Both the position numbers and the translations under genes were made by a program. The notes under the pieces are model-generated. The model did no database searches. It was not told the DNA's origin and saw nothing but the letters and a program-made list of their open reading frames with translations. Below, piece by piece: positions 18,411 through 30,965 of a stretch of 64,000 nt of DNA (the stretch's first letter is position 1; the number at the start of each line of letters is the position of its first letter). The DNA is from Candidatus Calescibacterium sp. (lineage in GTDB: Bacteria; DRYD01), in the NCBI GenBank assembly GCA_025059235.1, contig JANXCV010000002.1, positions 387,268 through 451,267 on the forward strand, in the 5' to 3' direction.

Positions 18411-19607
18411 GTGGCAAAAACAAAATTTGTAAGAACAAAACCCCACCTGAATGTCGGTACCATAGGACACATAGACCACGGAAAAACTACCTTGACCGCT
18501 GCAATTACAAAAGTCTTATCCATGAGAAAACTCGCCCAATTCATGGCATATGACCAGATCGATAAAGCTCCTGAAGAAAGAGCAAGAGGTATTACCATTA
18601 ATATAGCTCATGTAGAATACGAAAGTGAAAAGAGGCACTATGCTCACGTTGACTGCCCTGGTCACGTAGACTACATAAAGAACATGATAACAGGTGCTGC
18701 CCAAATGGACGGAGCAATCCTAGTAGTGGCAGCAACCGACGGTGCCATGCCACAAACCAGAGAACACGTACTATTAGCCCGACAAGTCGGCGTTCCCAAA
18801 ATCATAGCTTTTATAAACAAAATAGACGATCCCTCAGTAGATAGCGAGCTAGTAGACGTCGTTGAAATGGAAATAAGAGAATTGCTCTCAAAGTATGGTT
18901 TTGATGGAGATAACGCTCCCATCATTAGAGGTAGCGCTCTGAAAGCCCTAGAATCAGATAGTGAAAATGAATGGACTCAAAAAATACTAGATCTCATAAA
19001 AGCAATGGACGAATATTTTGAGGAACCACCAAGAGAAATAGATAAACCATTTTTAATGCCAATTGAAGACGTTTTCAGCATCACAGGAAGAGGAACAGTA
19101 GTGACAGGTAGGGTAGAAAGAGGAAGATTATTACCAAACACAGAAGTCGAAATAGTTGGACTCAAGAGAGACCCAATAAAAACAGTCGTAACCAGTATAG
19201 AAATGTTCAGAAAAGTTTTAGACGAAGCAATACCAGGTGATAACGTTGGACTTCTACTGCGCGGTGTCGGTAAAGATGAAGTTGAAAGAGGTCAAGTCGT
19301 CGCCGTTCCAGGTTCAGTAAAATCATATACAAACTTCAAAGCAAATGTCTATGTACTGTCAAAAGAGGAAGGTGGAAGACAAAAACCGTTTACAAGTGGA
19401 TACAGACCACAATTCTATATCAGAACAGCTGACGTAACAGGAACAATTAAACTTCCCGAAAACGTCAAAATGGTAATGCCTGGAGATAACGTGGAATTCG
19501 AAGTAGAGTTAATACAACCAGTCGTACTAGAAAAAGGCCAAAGGTTTGCTATCAGAGAAGGTGGAAAAACAATAGGTGCAGGAGTAGTCACAGAATTAAT
19601 ATCATAA
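18411..19607 (+). CDS. tuf: Translation elongation factor Tu
   Basis: The 398-residue GTPase delivers aminoacyl-tRNA to the ribosome. G motifs are intact: GHIDHGKT, the switch [17 protein letters not shown] and NKID, followed by domain 2 ([17 protein letters not shown]) and domain 3 ([15 protein letters not shown]). The start is GTG with SD GAGGAGGG, about 7 nt upstream. It opens the tuf-rpmG-secE-nusG-rplK-rplA order. A 61-nt gap after manC could hold a promoter (AT-rich), but I see no firm -35/-10 pair. Confidence 0.98.
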   Translation: MAKTKFVRTKPHLNVGTIGHIDHGKTTLTAAITKVLSMRKLAQFMAYDQIDKAPEERARGITINIAHVEYESEKRHYAHVDCPGHVDYIKNMITGAAQMDGAILVVAATDGAMPQTREHVLLARQVGVPKIIAFINKIDDPSVDSELVDVVEMEIRELLSKYGFDGDNAPIIRGSALKALESDSENEWTQKILDLIKAMDEYFEEPPREIDKPFLMPIEDVFSITGRGTVVTGRVERGRLLPNTEVEIVGLKRDPIKTVVTSIEMFRKVLDEAIPGDNVGLLLRGVGKDEVERGQVVAVPGSVKSYTNFKANVYVLSKEEGGRQKPFTSGYRPQFYIRTADVTGTIKLPENVKMVMPGDNVEFEVELIQPVVLEKGQRFAIREGGKTIGAGVVTELIS

Positions 19608-19618
19608 GGTGATAAAAC

Positions 19619-19783
19619 ATGGCAGCCAAAGGAAATAGAGTACTTATATACCTAAGCTGTACAAAATGTAAAGCTAAAAACTATGTTACTACCAAAAACA
19701 GGGTAAAAACACCGCAAAAATTAAAGCTAAAAAAATTCTGTAAATACTGTAAGGCTCACGTTGAACACGTAGAAGTAAAATAG
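19619..19783 (+). CDS. rpmG: 50S ribosomal protein L33
   Basis: This 54-residue gene begins with ATG at 19619 behind SD AAGGTGAT, 11 nt after tuf. The product is basic and holds a zinc ribbon: CTKC near residue 14 and CKYC near residue 41, so it is the zinc-binding (C+) L33 form. The segment NYVTTKNRVKTPQKLKLKKF is the standard L33 core. Position between tuf and secE is the classic one. Confidence 0.95.
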   Translation: MAAKGNRVLIYLSCTKCKAKNYVTTKNRVKTPQKLKLKKFCKYCKAHVEHVEVK

Positions 19784-19826
19784 AACAAATAATACAGAGA
19801 ATAATCTTATTATGGGACAATAAATT

Positions 19827-20018
19827 ATGAGGAGAATATTAAATTTCCTAAAAGAAGTAAAAGAAGAGCTGCAAAAGATATCCTATCCTGATAAACAAGG
19901 AGTAATAAATGCAACCAAATCGATTTCTATAATAGTCTTTTTCACTGCAGTATACATGGAAATAATAGACTTTATCTTAAGGTCAATTTTTAAATATGTA
20001 CTGAGGATAAACATATAA
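19827..20018 (+). CDS. secE: Preprotein translocase subunit SecE
   Basis: The 63-residue protein has the minimal SecE form: an amphipathic helix with FLKEVKEELQKISYPDKQ, then a single membrane helix (about 30-52). It clamps the SecYEG channel in the inner membrane. The usual W-P of the hinge is Y-P here. It sits between rpmG and nusG as in most bacteria. Confidence 0.93.
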   Translation: MRRILNFLKEVKEELQKISYPDKQGVINATKSISIIVFFTAVYMEIIDFILRSIFKYVLRINI

Positions 20019-20033
20019 CAGGGTGGGCAAGTC

Positions 20034-20621
20034 ATGGAAGAGAAGAGGGAAGAAATAGAAATAACTGATTCAGAGGATAAACTTAAAAGCCATCCTGATG
20101 CAGAATGGTATATAGTCCATACTCTGTCTGGCATGGAAGATGAAGTAAAAAATACCATAGAGGTAAAAGCCAGAAACCTCGGTCTAGACAAAAAAATCTT
20201 TAGACTAATCGTTCCTTTTGAAAGAGAGATAAAAGTTAAAGCAGGAAAGCAAAAGGAAGTTAAAAGAAGAATATTCCCGGGATATGTTTTCATTGAAATG
20301 ATATTGGACAATGAAACCTGGAGTTTTATTAAAGGTATACAAGGAGTAACTGGCTTTGTTGGACCTCAAAACAAACCAACACCCCTAACATATGAAGAAA
20401 TAAAGAAAATAAGACCATTTATAGAAGGTAATGTTCCCACAAAGAGAGTGGAATTCAACGTGGGTGACACTGTAAGGATAACATATGGCCCCTTCGTGGA
20501 TAGTCAAGGAGTCATAGAAAAAATCTATCCTGAAAAAGGTAAAGCTATAGTTTCAATAGTCATATTTGGTAGAGAAACACCGATTGAAATAGATCTTACC
20601 GAATGCGAGAAGATAGGATAA
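20034..20621 (+). CDS. nusG: Transcription termination/antitermination factor NusG
   Basis: This 195-residue protein has an NGN domain (AEWYIVHTLSGMEDEVKNTI, then KRRIFPGYVFIEM and the VTGFVG turn) followed by a KOW domain (VGDTVRITYGPFVDSQGVIE). NusG links RNA polymerase with Rho or ribosome and aids elongation. An N-terminal acidic extension of about 20 residues precedes the NGN core. Spacing to rplK is 14 nt. Confidence 0.96.
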   Translation: MEEKREEIEITDSEDKLKSHPDAEWYIVHTLSGMEDEVKNTIEVKARNLGLDKKIFRLIVPFEREIKVKAGKQKEVKRRIFPGYVFIEMILDNETWSFIKGIQGVTGFVGPQNKPTPLTYEEIKKIRPFIEGNVPTKRVEFNVGDTVRITYGPFVDSQGVIEKIYPEKGKAIVSIVIFGRETPIEIDLTECEKIG

Positions 20622-20635
20622 GGAGTTGATATACC

Positions 20636-21106
20636 ATGCCCGTTAAAGGAAAAGAAAAACTAGCTGTAGGAGCTGCCAAAGGACAAAAAGCTCTAGTAGC
20701 TACATTAACACTATATCTGGAAGCTGGAAAAGCTACACCTGCTCCCCCAGTTGGACCAGCTCTCGGACAATACGGTCTAAACATCGCTGAATTCTGTAAG
20801 AATTACAATGCTCAAACAGCTAAGATGCAAGGATACATAGTCCCAGCTATAGTCTATGTATATAGCGACAGAACATACAAGTTCGTCCTAAAAACTCCTC
20901 CAACCTCCAGTTTATTACTCAAAGCTATCGGTGTAGAAAGTGGTAGCTCTCAACCAAACAGAACAAAAGTTGGCAAAATTACTAAAGATAAACTGATAGA
21001 AATAGCAAAAATGAAGCTACCTGATCTTAATACTAGAAACCTTGAAACTGCGGTTAAAATAATAGCTGCACAAGCAAAAAATATGGGAATAGAAGTTGTT
21101 GAATAG
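20636..21106 (+). CDS. rplK: 50S ribosomal protein L11
   Basis: The 156-residue protein shows L11 hallmarks: GKATPAPPVGPALGQYGLNI in the N-terminal domain and the rRNA-binding C-terminal domain with GKITKDKLIEIAKMK and MGIEV. It forms the GTPase-associated centre. An unusual N-terminal extension of about 16 residues (basic, KGKEKLAVGAAKGQK) precedes the normal start region. The ATG has SD AAGGAGTTGA. Confidence 0.96.
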   Translation: MPVKGKEKLAVGAAKGQKALVATLTLYLEAGKATPAPPVGPALGQYGLNIAEFCKNYNAQTAKMQGYIVPAIVYVYSDRTYKFVLKTPPTSSLLLKAIGVESGSSQPNRTKVGKITKDKLIEIAKMKLPDLNTRNLETAVKIIAAQAKNMGIEVVE

Positions 21107-21118
21107 GAGGTAATTCAT

Positions 21119-21826
21119 ATGTCAAGCAAAAGATACTCTGCTCTGGCTGAAAGAATAGATCCCACAAAAAAATATAGTCCTATGGAAGCTATAGAGCTGA
21201 TTTTAAATAATTGGCAATATAGATTCGATGAAATGTTTGAGTTACATGGAAAATTGTCTATAGATCCTACAAAATCAGATCAAACAGTCAGAACTACAGT
21301 AGTATTGCCACATGGCATAGGTAAGTCCCCCGTTGTATTAGTTTTTGCACAAGGTGATTTAGCTGAGGAGGCTCTAAAAGCAGGTGCAGATTACGCAGGA
21401 GGTAACGATTTAGTAGAAAAGGTAAAAAAAGGTGAAATAAAATTTGACGTTGCTGTATCTACACTAGACATGATGCCCATAATAGGGAAGCAACTAGGTA
21501 AAGTATTAGGTCCCAAAATGCCTAGCCCTAAAGCTGGAACAGTAGGAAATAACGTCAAACAAATAGTAGAAGAACTAAAGAAAGGAAAAATTCAAATAAG
21601 AAACGATAAACTAGGAAACTATCACATACCACTAGGCAAGATCTCATTTGGAAAACAGAAAATATATGAGAATATGTTAGCTGCTGTGAAGACCCTATTG
21701 AAGGCTCGACCATCAACAGCAAAAGGAATGTTTATCGAAACTGCCTACCTCTCTACCACTATGTCCCCATCTATAAAACTTGACAACAAAATGTTAATCG
21801 ATTTAGCAGAAAAATTCGATTTCTAA
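21119..21826 (+). CDS. rplA: 50S ribosomal protein L1
   Basis: The 235-residue protein has the L1 core: SIDPTKSDQTVRTTVVLPHG, the GKQLGKVLGPKMPSPKAGTV loop and the KGMFIETAYLSTTM segment. L1 forms the ribosome stalk that guides deacylated tRNA out and often represses its own operon. rplJ, rplL and rpoB, which nearly always follow, are absent; a gene of unknown function comes next after 16 nt. Confidence 0.96.
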   Translation: MSSKRYSALAERIDPTKKYSPMEAIELILNNWQYRFDEMFELHGKLSIDPTKSDQTVRTTVVLPHGIGKSPVVLVFAQGDLAEEALKAGADYAGGNDLVEKVKKGEIKFDVAVSTLDMMPIIGKQLGKVLGPKMPSPKAGTVGNNVKQIVEELKKGKIQIRNDKLGNYHIPLGKISFGKQKIYENMLAAVKTLLKARPSTAKGMFIETAYLSTTMSPSIKLDNKMLIDLAEKFDF

Positions 21827-21842
21827 CCAAGGAGGTATTTAC

Positions 21843-22535
21843 ATGCTTCTAAGGTTTAATTATCCCGTCGGAAAAGTTATATCATATCAAGCCAAAAGTA
21901 ATACAGTTAGGCAAATCTCAAAATCTATCGAGGTCATAGATACATCAAGGTTGGTATATTTTTCCGATATAAAACTGAAAACTATAGCAAAAGACGAAGA
22001 AGGATTTCACATAAGAGTAAGAGTATCCAATAGACAACCAGACGAAAAAATAGACGAAGAAATTAAGACAGTTATAATTCCAGTTGGAAATCAAACCGTG
22101 TACATGGTTGTTGACGAATTAGGTAATATCATAGACTCAGCTGGTAGCCAAGAAGTAAGTACCCTCGTATTTCCTGATTATGATATTCAAATTGGAGAAT
22201 ACTGGAATAGTACGATAAAATTTAACCTACCTGGTTACAATAAACATATGGACATAAGTATTTCATACGTTGTCAAAGAAGTAAAAGACAACATTTTCTA
22301 CATTGAGGGAAGGAGTAACGAAAGCAGTGCCAGTATTCCAATAGATATGGAAAGCATAACAGGACAAAAGCAAACTCTACAAGGAAATTTCGTTGTAACT
22401 ATAAACTCCTATTTCGAATTCGATAACTCCCTAGGAACCAATAGATTACAAGAGATATACATCGATACAATTATAAAAGTAGAAGACTATGTAATGGAAA
22501 ACAATGTCCATAACGTTGTCAAAATAGTAAACTAG
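21843..22535 (+). CDS. Conserved-looking beta-rich protein of unknown function
   Basis: I do not recognise this 230-residue protein. It has an SD (AAGGAGGT) and is flanked by rplA (16 nt) and pheT (1 nt), so it is almost certainly translated. Hydrophobic residues alternate along its length, suggesting a mainly beta fold; there is no signal peptide or membrane helix and few Cys. The pattern of a Y-x-A-K-S-N-T start followed by long strands resembles DUF6263-like proteins only loosely. It occupies the place where rplJ-rplL would be expected, but shows no similarity to them. Confidence 0.65.
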   Translation: MLLRFNYPVGKVISYQAKSNTVRQISKSIEVIDTSRLVYFSDIKLKTIAKDEEGFHIRVRVSNRQPDEKIDEEIKTVIIPVGNQTVYMVVDELGNIIDSAGSQEVSTLVFPDYDIQIGEYWNSTIKFNLPGYNKHMDISISYVVKEVKDNIFYIEGRSNESSASIPIDMESITGQKQTLQGNFVVTINSYFEFDNSLGTNRLQEIYIDTIIKVEDYVMENNVHNVVKIVN

Positions 22536-22536
22536 A

Positions 22537-26369
<3,833 letters not shown>

Positions 26370-26386
26370 ATAGGTGGGAGCGAGAA

Positions 26387-27319
26387 ATGAAGGAAATAGT
26401 AACTCTTGAAAACGTAACAAAAAAATACGGACATAGGGTAGCAATAGAAAATATATCAGTAAGCTTTGAAGAGGGAAAAATAACAGGTTTTTTAGGATTA
26501 AATGGAGCCGGAAAAAGTACAACAATGAAAATAATCACAACTTACTTCAAACCTACTTCAGGAAAAGTATACGTCGATTCTATAGATGTAGTCGAAAAGC
26601 CTTATAAAATAAGAAAGCTAATAGGATACTTACCCGAGAATTTCCCTATATATGATAATTTAACTGTTCTGGATTTCTTAAGATTTGTAGCTCTAGCTAA
26701 GGAGGTTGAAAATGCCGATAAAGAAATAGAGAAAACCATGGAATTAGTAGGAATTGAAGAATACAGAAATAGGTTCCTAAAAGAGCTATCTAAAGGATAT
26801 AGACAGAGAGTTGGTATAGCACAGGCTATAATTGGCTCTCCTAAAGTGATAATACTGGACGAACCTACTCAAGGCCTTGATCCAGCACAAATAATAGAAA
26901 TCAGAAAACTTATAAAAGATCTCTCTCTGAACAGAACTATAATACTAAGTACTCATATAATGCAAGAAGTCGAAGCTATATGCGACAACGTCGTAATAAT
27001 ACACAAAGGAAAGATAAAAGCACACGGCAAAATAAGTGAATTAAAAGAAAAAATACAAAAGTATTCCACCATAGAATATGTTTTTGATAAACTGGATTAT
27101 AGTTCAACAGAAAAGATAAAAAACATACTAAAAGAAATGAATATAGAACCAAAGTTTCAAGATAATTGTGTAAATATTAACATAAGCAAAGACGAAGAAG
27201 AAAAAGTAAAAGCGATAAATAAAAAATTTATTGAAGCGAATTTAGAATTCTTATATGTTAATAAGTACTCACTAACAATGGAAAACCTATTCTTGGAAGC
27301 AATAAAGGAAGAGAATTAA
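26387..27319 (+). CDS. ABC transporter ATP-binding protein (ABC-2/GldA-like)
   Basis: This 310-residue ATPase has GLNGAGKSTT (Walker A), a Q-loop region, LSKGYRQRVGIAQAI (signature), IILDEPTQGLDP (Walker B) and the switch His in STHIMQE. A C-terminal domain of about 80 residues follows, as in GldA or NatA-type exporters. It pairs with the permease gene 21 nt downstream. The substrate is unknown; no gliding-motility partner such as GldG is nearby. Confidence 0.92.
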   Translation: MKEIVTLENVTKKYGHRVAIENISVSFEEGKITGFLGLNGAGKSTTMKIITTYFKPTSGKVYVDSIDVVEKPYKIRKLIGYLPENFPIYDNLTVLDFLRFVALAKEVENADKEIEKTMELVGIEEYRNRFLKELSKGYRQRVGIAQAIIGSPKVIILDEPTQGLDPAQIIEIRKLIKDLSLNRTIILSTHIMQEVEAICDNVVIIHKGKIKAHGKISELKEKIQKYSTIEYVFDKLDYSSTEKIKNILKEMNIEPKFQDNCVNINISKDEEEKVKAINKKFIEANLEFLYVNKYSLTMENLFLEAIKEEN

Positions 27320-27340
27320 AAAAGGAAAGGGGAATTTGCT

Positions 27341-28126
27341 ATGGACTTCAGAAAAGTCAATCTAATAGTCTCAAAAGATATACTGGAATACTTATCCACA
27401 GTTTTCCCTTTTATTTCAATGTTTATAGCATTGTTGTTTATAAGTATATTTTTTATAAGTGCAGTTTATTCGTTTTTTCAGGTTGCTTTTATAGCATTGA
27501 GTTTCCCCTCTTTTGCTAAGAATTTCAACGTAAACGATATGATAGTAACTCCCTATTTCGGTTTTGTAGCTTTTTTCAGTATACTAATAATCCCTATCAT
27601 AGCCGCCAAATCCTTTGCACAAGAAAAAAAACTAAAAACAATAGAGCTATTATTTACTTACCCATTTAAGGAAATAGAATTAGTATTTGGAAAAGTTCTT
27701 TCATCTTTCCTCGTATATTTTGTCTTTTTAATTTTTGCTATGTTGTACATAGTCATATTCGTTGTTATATACTCCTTGATAAATAAGGGACCGATTGATT
27801 TTGGGGTTATCTTTTCAGGATTCCTAGGACTTGTTCTTTTGGGATTTGCCGTCGTATCCGTTTCCGTTTGTATTTCTACTTTCGTTGATGATATCATTCC
27901 CGCATGGGCTATTTCACTAGTAGTAATTTTAATATTCTGGCTCATAGGGTTTACCGGTGATTTTGCAAATGTTACATACAAAACAATAGTGAAAAATATC
28001 TCGCTAGCAAATAATTTCGAAAACTTTTCCAAAGGAGTAATAGACGTTAAAAATATAGTTTATTTCATAACTTTTAGTATTTTATTCATCTATCTCGCTG
28101 TAATGTTTCTTACAGATAAGGAGTAA
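27341..28126 (+). CDS. ABC-2 type transporter permease
   Basis: The 261-residue membrane protein has six hydrophobic segments and the ABC-2 pattern seen in GldF/NosY-type permeases, including the cytoplasmic EKKLKTIELLFTYPFKEIEL coupling segment, between helices 2 and 3. It forms an exporter with the preceding ATPase. The start is preceded by AAAGGGG. Its TAA shares a base with the ATG of the proline dehydrogenase gene (TAATG). Confidence 0.88.
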   Translation: MDFRKVNLIVSKDILEYLSTVFPFISMFIALLFISIFFISAVYSFFQVAFIALSFPSFAKNFNVNDMIVTPYFGFVAFFSILIIPIIAAKSFAQEKKLKTIELLFTYPFKEIELVFGKVLSSFLVYFVFLIFAMLYIVIFVVIYSLINKGPIDFGVIFSGFLGLVLLGFAVVSVSVCISTFVDDIIPAWAISLVVILIFWLIGFTGDFANVTYKTIVKNISLANNFENFSKGVIDVKNIVYFITFSILFIYLAVMFLTDKE

Positions 28127-29067
28127 TGCTGAAAGTAATAGTTATTTCTCTCTTAGCAAATCCCATAGCAAAGAGTATAAGTAACATACCATCTGTAAAA
28201 TCTCTGGCTTTTAAGTATGTAGGTGCAGAAGATATAGAATCATTTATTAACAATAAAATTAATGATATCCTAAATGATAACTATAAAATTACAATATCTT
28301 TTCTTGGAGAACATTATCATAGTCAGGAAGACATAGAGAGGTATAAGAAAAATGTCTTAGATATCATCCGTAAAATATCTGTTTTCCAAAATGTAACCGT
28401 TTCTATCAAGTTAACCGCTTTAGGTTTGGATATGGATTATGAATATTGTAAAGACAATCTAGGAGAAATTATAGAATTTGCTTCAAAATTTAACATCAGA
28501 ATACATATAGACATGGAACAGTCTATATATATCGATAATTCACTGAGTTTATTCGATCTTTACCGAAAAGAATACAAATATAACAATCTAGATATAACAT
28601 TTCAGGCTTATCTGTATAGAACATCAAAAGATATAGAGGATAGAATATTGTCTTTTGATTGGGATAGTAGACCAATCGTGAGAATTTGTAAAGGAGCATA
28701 CAAGGAACCGTTTGATAAAGTTTTTCCAAACAAAAAGCTTATAGATGAAAACTACTATAATATCTCTGTTAAAATGTTAGACAACATACAAAAGGTTTAT
28801 CCTGCTTTTGCTACGCATGATCACAAAATAATAGAGAAAATTAAAAATTATGTCCAATACAAAGGAATATCTATTGATAGTTTTGAATTCCAAATGTTGT
28901 ACGGTATAAGACAAGATCTACAGAGAAAAATTATCGACCAAGGATATAACCTCAGAATCTACATACCAATAGGTTCAGAATGGTACGATTATTTTGTCAG
29001 AAGAATAGCTGAAAAACCATCAAATATTCTTTTAGTATTGTATTCTTTATTAAAAAGACAAAAATAA
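28126..29067 (+). CDS. Proline dehydrogenase
   Basis: The 313-residue protein is a monofunctional PRODH barrel: SIKLTALG strand, HIDMEQS, VRICKGAYKEP, THDH and the conserved C-terminal FEFQMLYGIRQDLQR and RIYIPIGSEWYDYFVRRIAEKP, which contacts proline and FAD. It oxidises proline to pyrroline-5-carboxylate and passes electrons to quinone. The product is handled by the dehydrogenase at 6612-8213. Separate enzymes, rather than fused PutA, are found in Thermus, Bacillus and others. It is coupled to the ABC permease by a one-base overlap. Confidence 0.93.
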   Translation: MLKVIVISLLANPIAKSISNIPSVKSLAFKYVGAEDIESFINNKINDILNDNYKITISFLGEHYHSQEDIERYKKNVLDIIRKISVFQNVTVSIKLTALGLDMDYEYCKDNLGEIIEFASKFNIRIHIDMEQSIYIDNSLSLFDLYRKEYKYNNLDITFQAYLYRTSKDIEDRILSFDWDSRPIVRICKGAYKEPFDKVFPNKKLIDENYYNISVKMLDNIQKVYPAFATHDHKIIEKIKNYVQYKGISIDSFEFQMLYGIRQDLQRKIIDQGYNLRIYIPIGSEWYDYFVRRIAEKPSNILLVLYSLLKRQK

Positions 29068-29070
29068 CAT

Positions 29071-30561
29071 ATGCTGGAAAAAGATATCAAAAACATAGTG
29101 TCTAGACTAATACTGGTTGATATCCAGGATCCCGGAATATTGGAAAAGTATCCCTTCGCAGGATATATACTATTCTATAAAGATATTGATCACTCGAATA
29201 ATGGCTGGATAAAACTAAAGGAAATGAACGAGTACTACTGTAGAACTTTTAGAGAAAAATTTGGAGTTAATATTTTTGTAAGTGTTGATCAAGAGGGTGG
29301 GGTAGTATTCAGGTTTGACTATCCCGATTTTCCTGCTATATGCTCTCAAGCAGTCGTACCCAACGAACAATCAGCTTATATCCTGTCCAAACTCAATGGC
29401 TATATACTAAAGTACCTGGGTTTTAACCTAAACTTCTCACCAGTTATGGATGTGAATACAAATACAAAGAATCCAATAATAAATATCAGAAGCTTTTCTA
29501 ATGATCATAAAGTAGTTTCTTTGTTATCTAAGAAATACATTCAAGGATACAACGAAGCTAATATTCTATGTACAGGTAAACATTTTCCTGGCCATGGTGA
29601 TACAAGTAAAGATAGTCATCTGGAATTACCTATAGCTGATCTAACTCAAGAACATTTATACCCATTTTTTTCAAATAAGTCTATTCTTCCTTCTATAATG
29701 TCTGCTCATGTAGTTTATAGAAATATCGATGATTTGCCAGCTACATTGTCAAAGAAAGTACTAGATTTATATCAGCCTTATGAAGGTCTAGTTTTCTCCG
29801 ACGCACTCAACATGAATGCTCTGAAAAGTTATGAATGGGAGGAAATACTAATAAAATCTTTGCAAGCTGGTGTTGATATACTTTTAGTTTTGGGAAATGA
29901 TGAATTGAAAACTAAATCTGTCGAATTCTTATCAAAAGAATTCCAGAAAAATCCAGTGTTCCAAAAATTAATATATTCAAAATACCAAAAAATTAATAAG
30001 TTTATAGACAAATACACTAGAAATTTTAAAACCTCAGATTTATTGTTAGAGGAAATATCCTCTATGCGAGAATGGATGTTTAAAGAATACCATATTCCTA
30101 TTAGTTACAAAGGAGAATTGGATTTATTCAGGAAAAAAATCTATTCAAATAACCACCAAAGCATTTTTATCTTTAGCAATCCATATTTAAGACAAATTGG
30201 GATAAACTCCCAGATTAAGAATTTGTTTGAAGAAATGTTCAAGAAAAAAGTAGAAGTAGAGTTTGTAGAAGTTAATGAACTAAAGGAAGTAGAAAATATT
30301 CAAAAAAGTATAGGAGATGAGAAATTAAGATTAAACAATCCAATTCTAATATGCCATTTGACGTTGGATGTTCAACATGAATCATTTATTTCAACGTTGA
30401 AGTCTATGGGTTTAAGAGTTATAGTTATTAGTTTTTCTAATCCCTACGTGGATGCTGATTTAGTTATTAATGTAAAGGGATTTTCTAGAGTTCATCTTTT
30501 AAATTTTAAGAGGTGGGTATACGAGTTTTTAGAAGGGATAGATGGTATTGATATAGTATAA
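29071..30561 (+). CDS. nagZ: Glycoside hydrolase family 3, NagZ-like
   Basis: The 496-residue protein has the GH3 N-terminal barrel: SVDQEGGVVFRF, the NagZ loop KHFPGHGDTSKDSHLELP that carries the catalytic His-Asp pair, and FSDALNMNAL with the nucleophile Asp. It likely removes N-acetylglucosamine from peptidoglycan fragments during recycling. Residues from about 330 onward form a second domain absent from short proteobacterial NagZ but present in Bacillus-type enzymes. No signal peptide is seen, so it acts in the cytoplasm. It starts 3 nt after the PRODH gene. Confidence 0.85.
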   Translation: MLEKDIKNIVSRLILVDIQDPGILEKYPFAGYILFYKDIDHSNNGWIKLKEMNEYYCRTFREKFGVNIFVSVDQEGGVVFRFDYPDFPAICSQAVVPNEQSAYILSKLNGYILKYLGFNLNFSPVMDVNTNTKNPIINIRSFSNDHKVVSLLSKKYIQGYNEANILCTGKHFPGHGDTSKDSHLELPIADLTQEHLYPFFSNKSILPSIMSAHVVYRNIDDLPATLSKKVLDLYQPYEGLVFSDALNMNALKSYEWEEILIKSLQAGVDILLVLGNDELKTKSVEFLSKEFQKNPVFQKLIYSKYQKINKFIDKYTRNFKTSDLLLEEISSMREWMFKEYHIPISYKGELDLFRKKIYSNNHQSIFIFSNPYLRQIGINSQIKNLFEEMFKKKVEVEFVEVNELKEVENIQKSIGDEKLRLNNPILICHLTLDVQHESFISTLKSMGLRVIVISFSNPYVDADLVINVKGFSRVHLLNFKRWVYEFLEGIDGIDIV

Positions 30562-30570
30562 GGAATAGTA

Positions 30571-30656
30571 GGGGGAGTGGCGGAATTGGCAGACGCGTTG
30601 GACTTAGGATCCAATGGGAAATACTTCCCGTGCGGGTTCAAGTCCCGCCTCCCCCA
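30571..30656 (+). tRNA. tRNA-Leu (TAG anticodon)
   Basis: This class II tRNA has acceptor GGGGGAG/CTCCCCC, anticodon stem TTGGA/TCCAA around CTTAGGA (anticodon TAG), a long variable arm and T arm GCGGG-TTCAAGT-CCCGC. The discriminator is A and CCA is not encoded. It starts 9 nt after the NagZ gene. Confidence 0.95.
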
Positions 30657-30844
30657 CATCCCAAAGCCTCCCTCATCAAATAAATAAACAAACTACCATA
30701 CGATAACAACTCCAACCTATCTATCTCTCCATATTTCGTTTCTCTTCTTCCATAAATTCCTTCAACAACCTCCCTTTCTTCTTTTGAAAACTCTATTTCA
30801 TAAATGCTAATCCTTTTTTCTTTTTCTCTCCTCATTTTTTTCAA
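30638..30844 (-). CDS. Small charged protein overlapping tRNA-Leu (tentative)
   Basis: This 68-residue frame has a good SD (AAAGGAG, 8-9 nt before ATG), which argues that it is real. The product is Arg, Lys and Glu rich in its first half and ends LGCGGGGT. Its last codons lie antisense to the tRNA-Leu acceptor stem, an overlap of 19 nt. I recognise no family. It could be a spurious frame, but the SD and lack of other use for this stretch make translation plausible. Confidence 0.4.
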   Translation of the reverse strand: MKKMRREKEKRISIYEIEFSKEEREVVEGIYGRRETKYGEIDRLELLSYGSLFIYLMREALGCGGGGT

Positions 30845-30965
30845 CTCCTTTCCTGTGGAATATCTATAACTTACATAGATAGGGTCGGAAAGATTGATTT
30901 GTTAAAAAAAAGTAAAGATTAATCTGAAGTTAAAAATTAATTTGTGAAAAAATTATAAATATGAG

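Noticed and set aside
19883..20311. Minus-strand 142-residue frame across secE-nusG
   Set aside because: Antisense to two conserved genes; composition rich in Ser and Leu as expected for a shadow frame.
30845..30965. Possible oriC next to dnaA (AT-rich, TGTGGAATA near 30856)
   Set aside because: The single TGTGGAATA differs from the TGTGGATAA box, no cluster of boxes is present, dnaN is absent, and the region is downstream of dnaA.
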